Positions 36,301 to 48,300 of a DNA stretch of 64,000 nucleotides are shown here, piece by piece. This DNA is from Tiliqua scincoides (taxonomy: Eukaryota > Chordata > Lepidosauria > Squamata > Scincidae): contig NC_089823.1 of NCBI RefSeq assembly GCF_035046505.1, forward strand, positions 5,599,267-5,663,266, written 5' to 3'. Position numbers and translations under genes: made by a program. Position 1 is the stretch's first letter. Each line of letters starts with the position of its first letter. The notes under the pieces are model-generated. The model did no database searches. It had not been told where the DNA came from and saw only the letters and a list, made by a program, of their open reading frames with translations.

Positions 36301-39300
36301 GTTGCTGCAGAAGTCAAGCTAGACATGATCTGGAATCTTTAAAAAATTTTAAAATGACATTTAGCTGCCAGAGGCAGGGGGGATGGACTGACAAAATGCA
36401 ACTTTTCCACCCATGGGGAAAAAAGATAGCGAGGGGTCCATATTTTGAGCACCTGAACCTGGCTTGTGTCGAATCAGACCACTAATCTGTTTAGCCTGAC
36501 ATCATCTATGTGAAATGGCAGCAGCTACCCAGGGTCATGGATAGAGAGGGTCTCTCCCGTCTGGGCCGGTCCAAGACCTCCTGACACTTGAAGTGGTAAA
36601 CCATATAAAGCTCCCCTTACCTGGTGGTGTGACAGCTTCTGCCCCTTCTGCTTCTGGATCGGAAAAGGAGGCAGGGGAGCTAAGTGGAGAGAAGCTAAAG
36701 CATCAGAGGCTTCCTTTTGCTCACCACCCCCTCTTCTTTTTCCACCAGGCCTTAGGAAGAGGAATAGCAAAGGCAACTGGGTAGACCGAAGTGGGCACCC
36801 CTGCCAGTTTGCTGCCTGAGCCAACTGCCTTCCTCATGCATGAGTGAGTTCTGCTCTGCCCACTGAGATCCTTCACCAGGAGATGCTTTGGGTCAAACCT
36901 GGGACCTCGCTCCTTCACACAAAGCTGGTGCTCTACTGCTCTGCCAAGGCCCCTTGCCAAGATGAGGGTACTTTTAGAGAGAGTGGCTTTGAGTGGACAA
37001 ATGATGGTGGGTCACACGTGCCACTTCTCTGACAAAATCTGTAAGCTCCTGCCATGCGATTCAGTTTAAGAAAACAACAGCTGAGAAATAGCTGAAACAT
37101 CCCCCATGTGTTACTTATGGCCCAATCCCACCCTCTCCCCTACCAGTGTATCTGTGCCAAAAAGGCCTGCACTGTATCAAGTGGGAGGCGGAGACGTCCA
37201 CTCTACAATGGGTCTCCTTGGACCTGCCCCAGCTCTTTAGCTGAGAGAGCAAAGCTCTTAGGGATGCATCTCTATGCAAGACTCTGCACCTGCCGAAAGC
37301 CAAAATGCTCAACTTCCTTCACTGCCCAGGAGGACGCCAGAAAGCCAGATGCAAGGGAGGGCACCAGGATGAGGTCTCTTGTTGTCTTGTGTGCTCCCTG
37401 GGGCATTTGGTGGGCCACTGTGGGATCCAGGAAGCTGGACTAGATGGGCCTATGGCCTGATCCAGTGGGGCTGTTCTTATGTTCTTAAACTACAATTCCC
37501 AGGAGGCCTTGCAGGTCTTGTCTGGTGTACTCCCTGGGGCATTTGATGGGCCGCTGTGAGATACAGGAAGCTGGACTAGATGGGCCTATGGCCTGATCCA
37601 GCGGGGTTCTTCTTATGTTCTTATGCTGAGAGTAGAACCATCTTCTGTTCCCAGCATCCTCTTGTACCAGCCTGCTTTGAAGACAGAGCTGGGTTGGTGG
37701 AAGTGGTTAGAGGCAGTAACTTGGGGTTGGGTCTAGTTGATGCTGTTGGAAAATGGGTGCAATGCTGTCTGCAGGACACTGGGGGAGCAGTATATAGTTC
37801 TCTTTCCATAGCAGCTTTGGGCAAAGGGTTAAAGTTAACAAATGGGCTGCCAGGGGGAGGATTACGCCTCTTTCCTGCATATCATAACCCAAATCCAAAA
37901 TGCTCCCTAAAATGCATTTTATGAAAGCAAACTCCCCAGATTAGGTTAGACCTAACCAGGTCTAGGTTAGTCCCAGGAGACTCCTTTATGCACCCTCCTC
38001 TGAGCAGGAAACCCCGCCCTGCCTCTCCCCACCTCTGCTTCTCCCTCCCTCTACTTAAGGGACATTTAGTGTCACTTCCCAGATTAACAGTGGGCAGGAG
38101 GAGGGAGGCAAGTTCTTTTCACCTCTGCCTCCTGAGACATATTCCTTTGAGCCACAGAGATATGAAGGGGGAGATTAGGAGGCCTGCCTCATCTCTTGGG
38201 AGGACTAATCCTCCCCTGCTTAAGAAATCCTGTGTGCTCAGCTGCGGGCAGGGAACTGAACAGTGCATAAGAACATAAGAACATAAGAACAGCCCCACTG
38301 GATCAGGCCATAGGCCCATCTAGTCCAGCTTCCTGTATCTCACAGCGGCCCACCAAATGCCCCAGGGAGCACACCAGATAACAAATCTGGTGTGCAAATC
38401 AGCCCTTGAATCCACTGGAACGGCCATGAACATGGGGCCATCTGTGCTTCCCGCAAGGGTTGGAGAGCCAGCAGAGAATTGTGGCCCAGCATGGGGGCCC
38501 TTATTCAGAAAGACCCCGCTTCAGCCACCTCACTTTGAAGATAAACTATCATTCCGGATGGGAAAGGGGGATGACAGAGACATCATTAGGAACACAGCGA
38601 GACTCTTACGGGCCACTCCTAACAGGCCTTATGCTGCCGGAATGAGCCATCCTGCATTATAAGGTCCTTTATAGCTGTCGCAAAACACATCATACAGTGA
38701 GGCCTGGCCATTGCCACAAGTGGCCAGATCCATGCATCAGGGGCCAGAGAAAGATCCCCAGCACAGGTAAGTTGGCGCAGGGGGTGGGAGGGAGATGGAG
38801 GGAGGTTGAACAGGGCAGGGAGGAGAGCAAATTGAAGCAGGGTGGATATGGTATTGGCGCCAGTAGCACTGCTGATATCCTATTCCCTTTTATGGCCTTG
38901 ATATCCTTCCCAAGTCTACCTGGACTTACATCAGCTATATAGCTGGTGCAGGTCCAAGTAGACCCAGAACGGCAGCTAGGGCTTACTCCAGGGTAGCAAA
39001 ACAAATGTTCCCTTACTTTGAGAAGGCCTTCACAGCTTGAAACTCCAGCACATGTCCTGTTGGTGAACATAAGAACCCTGCTGGATCGGGCCAAAGGCCC
39101 ATCTAGTCCAGCTTCCTGTATCTCACAGCGGCCCATCAGATGCTTCCACCAGAGCACACAAGACAACGAGATACTTGCGTCTTGCTGCCACTCCCCTGCA
39201 TCTCTGACCTTCTACTAACCCTCTTTTCCAGCAGTGATAGTGGTATAAGGGCAGAGGAAGTGGAAACTCTTCCTTGCCATTTTTGATACTCAGAAAGGAC

Positions 39301-42300
39301 GATCGTCCCCAGTGTGAGTCAACCAGACTCTTCATTCTGAAGAACAGAATGTGAATGCCATACCTATGGTGACCTAATGCAAAGGAGCATTTTCCCAGGT
39401 AGTTTAGAAAAAAAAAAAAGCACAGGTGACATATATGTGTGCCAGTACTTTCAACTGTTACCCTGCACATGCCCGATCTTGTCTGATCTCGCCAGCTAAG
39501 CAGGGTCAGGCCTGGTTAGTACTTAGATGGGAGACCGCCTGGGAATACCGGGTGGTGTAGGCTTATACCATAGTCTTTCGAGACTGAAGGTTGCCAACCA
39601 GTACTTTCCCTGACTCACTGTGGTTGTCATTCCCCATCCCAGCCACTTTCCCAGCACATTTCCCCTTGTGGCTAAAGGGTGGGGAAGCAGCTGATGGGGG
39701 AGGGGGGCTTTACTCTGACATGTGTTTTGTAGCTGATTGGAACCTCCTAAGCGCGTGCAGGAGTATCATCTTTTGTCAGGGGGCCAGGAGCTTTCTGTGC
39801 TCCTGATTCAATGAACTGGCTGGAGGGAGGCATATTGGGGGCTCCTCCAAAAGGCCCAAGAAGGCCTTCAGGTCCCTGATAGACACTCCCACCCTTTGTA
39901 CAATTGAGTTGAACCTGCGCAGGCTGAAAGCCCCACTCAGCCGCGGGGGTCTTTGGGTGGCCGGTTCTGCTCTCTCAGCCTAAGCTCCTTCACCGGTTGT
40001 TGCAAGGATTAAAGGATAAGACGTTTTAGTCAATTTGTTTGAACGGTGAAAACTGCTGTAGAGAAGATTAGCATTAAGGACAAAAGACATGTCGGAGCCT
40101 CCAAAGTGAGCAGTAAGCGAATGAGAAATGTATACAATATGAAATGGGCCAGGGAGTCTTTGCTTTTACGCCTGCCTGAAGCACCCATGATCTCATTCAA
40201 ACCCTGAGAAATACAGACTAGTAGAGGGGCAGGAGCTGGGTTTGTTTGCACTAGCAAAAACAACGGACTGTAGCCTGTTGCACTTCAAAGATTAATGGCC
40301 AAGTTCGTGTCCCAGCAGAACATGGTCCTTTACCACTGTCACAAAATGTAAGGAGCCATTCAGTGCGGCCTGACTGCCGCAGGTAATGAACAGCTGCAGT
40401 CATGCGTCTGGGCCAGAGGAAGGTCCTTGGGGGATGGGTGGGAGTCAGGGACAGAATGGGGCAGGGGAGGAATGGGGTGAAGACAGGGACAGGTAGGGTG
40501 TAGTGAAGTTAGAAAGGGGGCATTATCAGTGTCAGCCACGCTGCTGATATCCAGTCCCCAGCCTTGATCCGCCTTCCTGTGTCCATTTGAACTTACATCG
40601 GCTGTATAGCTGGCTATATAGCTGGTGCAGGTCTGAGTAGACCCATTCAGGCAGTGAGGGCTTACCCTGTGGAAGTGAACAAAAGTGCCCTTCAGTCTCT
40701 AGAAATTGAAGCTCTCCGATGGGATACAGCACATGGTGTGGCTGTATCGGGGGGGGGGGGAGATTGAACCCAAAATTCATTTCAACGGTAGCTGTTATGG
40801 ACTCAGACTTGTGGATCAGAGGCATGGGTTGCAGTGACCTCAAGAGGTCCCTGAAAGCACCTGCTGAAATATACTGGGTCTTCTTTAGGATGCCATGGGA
40901 CTTTTTGTTCTAATGGTTAAATTTGTTAGTACTTTCCCACCTCACTTCTAGTTTGGTTAACCAAACTGCACTTACATATTCCTGTTTTTTAAACTTCCCT
41001 TAATATTTGATACTTTCCAAAACTCCCTAAATAACAGTTTGCTGAAGACCCTGTAAATTGCATCTGAAACATTTTTCACCCTCCGGATTTGAGAGGCAAC
41101 TTCTCAGGAGTCAAGTTTGATTGGGGGCTGCCACCTGCTGGTCAAATGCAACATGGCACGTTTCCTGCAGACAAAACCTTCTATGCTAGGAATAGGCAGA
41201 TGGAGATCCAGGGCAATGAGCCTTCCAATTTGCCCCCCCCCCCCAAGTTTTTGGGGCAGTTTCCCCTGCCCAACACTGTATACATTAAGGCCCGACAAAA
41301 CTGGAGCAGACACATTTATGGAGACCTGGGCCTTCTGCAAGGACACTTCACACAGGCACTAGGAGGGTGTGGGTGTGTGCTTACTGAGACAAGGGGTGCC
41401 TGAGTGAGGGGATCTGAATGCTCCTATGCCCAGCATTTGCTTCCCCACAACACCCCTCCCCATCACTAATCTCTCAGCTGAGCTGGTATCAGAGGTCAGG
41501 TGAGGAGAAAGGCACTGAGGGGGAGGAGAGGTCAGTGATGGACCCAGGAGGATTAGCCCTGCCCAAACAGCCCTTTGCTAAAACATTGGACCCTTCCTGC
41601 TTTATATGTAAACCCACATTTAAACCACTGGATGGGCAGCTGTCTTTTTTTGTTTTGTTTCAGGCCATGGATTGGAACGGAAGGCGCACAGTGGAGCAAT
41701 TGCAGGTCACCTCCCTCTCGGGTCTTGCAAATTTGGGCCCTCCACCTTGACCTAACTTCCCTTGCAAGATCACGCCTTCCTGCATAACCCCTTCCTCAAG
41801 CGGTCTTTTCAGATTTCTTCTCCACCAAGAAGCCTCTCCCTCCAAGTGACCTAGATGCAGCCATCAATCTATCATGACTCAATTTCAAGACTATGAAATT
41901 ATGTTTTTATATATGACAAATGCTGCAATAATATTGTAGGCCAAATACTGGAAAGTTCCAGCGATACCAGCACTGGAAGAATGGTGGCTAAAGATATTGG
42001 ACTTGGCAGAAATGGATAAACTTACAAGTCCTCTTAAAGACAAGTCAGTAAAATCTTTTATGGACAGTTGGAAATCATTCATGGACTTCCTGCGCATCAA
42101 GGAGAAAATGGGCCAAATAACCTATGGATTTGATGAGCAGATAGGGGATTTACAGCCCAATCCTATGCATGTCTACTCAGAAGTCAGTCCCATTTGAGTT
42201 GATTGGGCTTACGCCCAGAAAAGTGTGGATAGGATTGGGCTGTCCATTTTTATTTTAACTCATTTTTCTTTTTATGTTGAAAATGTACTTTTTAATAAGT

Positions 42301-45300
42301 AGTAGACTGTTTAAGATTTGATAGCTAATATTTTGTATGATTTTGTAGTGGAATAAAGAAATGTAGTTCGAGATCTCTGCACTTGCCACACAACTTTCAA
42401 TATCTTTATTTTTAAAATTTATTTTTAATAAAATAAAATTTTAAAAAAAGACTCGATCAAGCCCAGAAAACTCCTGGCTGCACACCCAGGAAATGCTCCA
42501 GGTTTATGCAGGGGCTGGACAGAGTGGATAGAGAGATGCTCTTTTCCCTCTCACACAGCACCAGAACCAGGGGACATCTGCTAAAGTTGAGTGTTGTGAG
42601 AGTTAGGACAGACAGAAGAAAAAGTTTCTTTATCCATCGTGCAATTAGTCTGTGGAACTCCTTGCCACAGGAAGTAGTGATGGCATCTTGCCTAGATGCC
42701 TTTAAGAGGGGATTCGACAAATTTCTGGAGGAAAAGTCCATCACGGGTTACAAGCCACGGTAGGTAAGTGCAAGGTAGAGGTAGGCTGCCTCTGTTTGCC
42801 AGATGCAGGGGAGGGCACCAGGATGCAGTTTGTGTCTGTTGTCTAGTGTGTTCCCTGAAGCATTTGGTGGGCCATTGTGAAATACAGGAAACTGGACTAG
42901 ATGGGCCTTTGGCCTGATCCAGACAGCAACTGTTACCCTGCGCATGCCCAATCTCGTCTGGTCTTGGAAGCTAAGCAGGGTCAGGCCTGGTTAGTACTTG
43001 GATGGGAGACCACCTGGGAATACCCGGTGCTGTAGGCTTATACCATAGTCTTTCGAGACTGAAGGTTGCCAACCAACCAGCAGGGCTCTTCTTACACTCA
43101 TGTTCTTCTAGGTACCACTGCCCACCCAGGAATGTCTGTATTCTTTGTCTAAAGTCATAGAACTAGTGCTCTAGTGCTCGGAGAAGAATTTTGGCAAGGT
43201 CCTCCCTACTGAAGGTGTCCTTGCTGTCCAAGCTCTCTCCCGCTAACCCTTTTAAGAACATCTCTTCCCTTCTAAAATCCCCCATCCCCCTGGGGCTTGT
43301 TTTACACCTCCTGCTAATTTTCTCCTTCTCTGGGATGTCCCTGGTGGAGAAAACTCAGACAGCCATCAGCTTAACTCTTGCTTTCTCATCTTTCAGTCAA
43401 TTCATGCCAGGTGGAGCTATTTGCTAATACCCTTTCATCCACAACCACTCAGATCTCTGTGCAACCAAACTTAAAAGCAACCATGGCCTTTTTGCTGTCT
43501 ATATGTCTTAATAAAGTTGACCTTCTTTTGAAAAACCATGCCTGGTGGTTGCTTGTAGCCTATTTGGAGGCCCTTTAAGGTCTCCACTTCGCTCCACTAT
43601 CCAGTCAATGATCCCAAAACAACCATATGCTGCATTTTGACTTCTCTGCAATGTAGGAAAGTGCCCTCCCCGCTCTGGCCCTGAGCCTTGCACTTACTGT
43701 GACGGGGAAGTAGTCCTTCATGTATCTCCAGGCAGCCCCATTCCTGACCCGGTGGATCTTCCTTCCACCTCTGCTTGGTGTTTCCCAGTCAAGGGCCCAC
43801 CAGGCGGCATAAAGGACACTGATTAGCCAGAAGCGGGTGAAGAGGAGGGCGAAAAAGATGACGATGCAACATTGCGCTGTGAAGAGAAAAGGGCTCAGTC
43901 AGGAGATGGCCAAGCAAGGCCCATCCGTGGAGGCTGTTTTGGGTGAAGGGGCCAAATGTTTGCACCCGGTGGGGCTGTTTAGGGAAGCAAGAGATCACCA
44001 ATCGCCTGCCAGAATTTGATTTCCTGTACAGATATTATCCCCTCCCGCCAGGTGTGGATGATGATCCAAAGCCTTCCTTATATCTAGGGCTGAGCTTCCC
44101 ACCCACATTTGCTGCCCCATTCACAATGTGTGAAACAGAGGGGGGATTGGGGGAGGGGATAAAATTGTGCGCAGAAGGGATACGCAGTGGTGTTCTCTAC
44201 CTTCCCTACAGTTTTTCTGGGGCTATGGAAGTTGCCTTACTGACTTCCAGAACCACCCCCCCCCCAAAGCAACGCTCCAAAAAGAGCCACAGCCAAAAGA
44301 GTCAGGGGGCCAGCACTCTCTGCCCCCAACCTTCCCACGGGTCAGCCAAAAGCCAGGCGCTCTCTTTGTCCCTTGTTGCTGTGAGCAGGACTCCTAGGGG
44401 CTGCACAACAAGTGAGAAGGGGAGCAAGCGATAGGACTAAAGAGGAGGAGGTGCTGGGGCTGCCTCACCTAAGGCAGACACTCAGGGTCTGATGGGGACT
44501 GACTGCCAAGTGGTCAGGAGAATGTGACCATGTAACAAGTGCAGACTGTGGGGGGAAAATGGTGTTCAGGCTTCCAGTCATTCCCAGTGACCAAGTTTAT
44601 CAAGCTGGTTACACCACCCAAACTGTCACTTGATAAACAGCAGCAAACAGTTGGCAAATGGCATGAAATGGTATGACTCCATATCTTCACCCTGTTCCTC
44701 TTCAGTGGCTGCTCACTGCAGAGACAATGAAACAGCTTCAGTCACTGTCCTCCCTGCACATCTCTTGAGCACACCCCAGTGAACATCAGGAGAACTGAGC
44801 TGAAAGAGACTGACCACCTGCGGGTCATCCAGCGAGCTGTGCGGAGATTTGAACTGGGTCTTCCTGCTCCCAGTTGAGCATCCTAACTGCTAAATTGTAT
44901 TGGCCCTTTCATTTTACAGTCATTTCTTTGTTTAACTAAGACCAATCCAAATAGTTGAATTTCACATTTTGAGTCAGAAATCCGAATATGGTTCCTAAGG
45001 TCAAAGTTCAACATCAAAACATTATGAATGCCAAAACAGCCAATTTAAAAATAACCGCATTGATTTCAGCTCCACAACTCTTGCATTTCCCAGAACAGAG
45101 ATGCAGTGATGGGGGAAGCTTCATTTCTAAGGGAAAAAAGAACAGTTGTCATTCTCTGATGGCTTTCTGCAGTCAAAGTGTGTGCCTTTGGCTCAGGGGT
45201 GCAATGCAACACAGGGGTCATTATCTCTATTCCACATGTTCCACTCTACATCTTGGCCTTTTCAGCCACACTAGACGCTGTTCCAGAACCACCATTCAGA

Positions 45301-48300
45301 GCGCGATACCAGACTCTTTCGAGACTGAAGGTTGCCTACTCCACATCATATGACAACATGAGTGCTATCGACTTAAACCAGCACGAAACTTCTGCTGTTC
45401 TCATGCACACGTGTTTCTCCTATTGAACATGCCTGAAATTATGGAATTCTGTCCTAACAATGTAATATTTATTTAAAATACTTATATTTTAAGTATTGAG
45501 TGTTGACCTTTCATTCCATTTTGGAGGCTCACAGCCTGGCATAAAAACAACCGATACAAAAGTACACAGGCGTTGTGTGCAGGCCTTATACTATCATTTT
45601 ATGTGAATGTATTGACACTGCAGTACAGTGTATTGCAATACTGCAATACAACACTGCAATACTGACAACCCCTGGGGCCTGGGAGATAAGAATAGGCCCT
45701 CAGTTTGGCTGTACTTGTCGTAAGAGGCGACTAAACAGCCACCGGGTAGGTGGGACTTGTGAAGCCTGGGAAGGCAGCTCATCTGAGAGAAGGAAAACTC
45801 TGATCCCAAACCTCCACTGCCTTGTGGCTACGTCCAGTTATGGAAAAGGCTTCAGGAGTCAACCTCAAGGCAAAATCCGGAGCCGGAGTCCCTGAGTCAG
45901 TTCATGGCTGAACACAGTCACACTCTGGCAACTCCTGCGACGCTGCTGGAACCAACCGTATTGGCTTCTGCCTTTCCATTGGACCATTTCAGCGACGTGG
46001 AGAGGGGGGATTTGCTGCATGGGAAACAGTCTATTCTCCATATCTGCTTTACCCAGGCTTTGCACACTGGAGAGGACACTGTTCCAGAACCACTATTCAG
46101 AGTGCGATCCCATAGTCTTCTGAGACTGAAGGATGCCAATTGTGGATTGACATTGCAGTTTGAATAAGACTCATCTCTTCATACATGTAATCCTACCCAT
46201 CCTCCCAGGTCATCTGAAGGGCCCTTCTGACTGTGACACCACCAGTAGAGGTGAGGGGGTTGGCAGTTAGGAATCAGACCTTCTCAGTGGTGGTACCTCA
46301 CTTACGGAATCCTCTTCCCCTGGAATTAACAATGGCTCTCTCTATAGAGACCGCTCAGCAGATCCTCAAAACCTTCTTATTCAGTAAATCTTTTCACTGA
46401 TACTGGGGGCTGGTGCTTTTAATGATATATATTTTAGTAGCTGTGATCCTGGGTGATTGTTTTACTTGTTTTTAATGTATATTGTATTGTATTGGTTTTG
46501 TGATTTTAAATTGTTAGATGCCCCCTTGAGTTCCCTTTAGGTGTGAGAGAAAGGCGGGATAAAAATACTATAAATAAATAAATAAATCTTGAGTGCACCT
46601 CAATGTAGACTGAAAGATTGTGGATTAATGTGGATTGTGGATTGACAACCTAAAGCAGAGATTTTCAACCTTTTTCATCTCATGGCGCACTAAGAAGGCA
46701 CTAAAACCATCAAGGCTTTATGTCATCCAATTGACAATCTAAACTAATTGGCAAGGCATGCTGCAGGTCTGAGGGTCCTACTAATATATGACCCTCTCTC
46801 AAACTCCCACAGCACACCTGTAGACCATTCACAGCACACCAATGTGCCGTGGCACACTAGTTAAAAATCGCTGACCTAAAGGAAACTATTCACTTCAGAA
46901 CCCTGGCATGGTGCGGTGGGAACTGCTTCCACAGGGTCCAATCCTGCACAGTGCCATCTACTGGATGTCAAGTGGAACCACATGGGTCAGGCACATATAG
47001 TGGCTGCTTCTTGTGCTGGTCGGGGAGGGGTGCGCACTCCAGCTCTCTTTGTCCTTATAACAAAAGGGGTGCCCAGCTCCCAGACCTGTGCAAACAGCTG
47101 CGCCTTTCATGCGCAGACTGCTGGGGGATGTTTGTGCTTTTGAGAAAGAAGCCTCCCAACGTCAGAGCTGGCTCAGACGCCGAGGCCAGCCAGCCACCAG
47201 GTTGCGTGCCAAGCTGTCTCAGCTCTTGCTGGCTGCAAACAAACCATCTCCTAGCGCCTTCTGCAAGCCCGTCCCTCATTTACAGAACCATGGCAACAAC
47301 AGCTGCTGGCTGAGTGAGGCTGTTGCCAAGCCCTTCAGCGAACGGGCACGGCGGCTGGCGCGGCAAGTGCGCCTCTGAGTGCGGCTGCTGCTCCCAGGCA
47401 CACCGACAGAGACCAGGGGGCCCTGGCTCAGAGAAGCCTCCAGCAGCAGCAGCTCTGGCCTTTCACAGCCACCTGGCATGCGGCACTTGAGCAGGAGAAG
47501 CTCTTCCCAGCAAGGAGTCAAAGTGTTGGGGAAAAGTTTCACTTCTTTCATTTCTTTAGAGGCGTGAGAAACCAGGCTGCTGAGACCAGTGGCGTAGCTA
47601 GAGGGAGTGCAAAGCACTACGTTTTGCACGGAGCCTCACCACGGCATGCAAGAGGCCCCTCCCCCTCCCCATTCACCTCTGTTTTGCTCCCACCACCCGG
47701 AATAGCTCTGAAGGGGGGCCGCTTGCACACTGCAGTGAAGCTTCCTGCAAAGCTTAGTGCTTTGCACCCCCTCAAACTATGCCACTAACTGAGACTTTTG
47801 TCCTTTCATCTTCCAGCCAGGAAAAAGTGTCACCTCCTAAATTTCTGACTCTCAAGCCAGACCACACCTTCTTGCATTTGCCAGCCCTGCAGCGCACATC
47901 CGAAGGGACCATTTCCCGTGTCCAAGTGGTGTGCTGTTGTCTTGGAAACCATTTTGGCTTTCTCCAAATTGTCTGTGTGTTGGCCACTGTGTTTCTTGGC
48001 TCCGTCGAGCTGAAGCCAAAAACAAAAAACAAAAAAAAACCCCAAATGTTCTTCCTCTACACAGCAATGCAAAATATTCTGAAATTCTAAGTGCCTCCTG
48101 CTAGCACTAGATTATTCAGGGCTTAATCTGAGCTGGGACAGGACCCAGAAGTGGTTCTGCTTGCCAGAGCTGCCATGCATTTTGTGCAGGCTTGCTGCAT
48201 TTTGGTGGCTGACTGTGCTCCTGCAGTAGTGGCTTGATGGGATCATTCCCTGGCATAGTGCAGCAACGATACAATCCCATGCATGTCTTCCTAGCAGGAA

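Larger units (their letters stand above)
29059..43697 (-). other. MOGAT2 intron 2
   Basis: At 14.6 kb this is the largest MOGAT2 intron. It holds a chimeric retrocopy, several CR1 ends, four 5S-type or MITE families, a solo LTR-like element and microsatellites. No assignable content is seen in 29060-30090, 30175-31480, 31775-32340, 32520-33255, 33800-34485, 34625-36160, 36305-36865, 36965-37115, 37630-38265, 39605-40320, 40745-42145 or 43120-43690. Confidence 0.85.
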
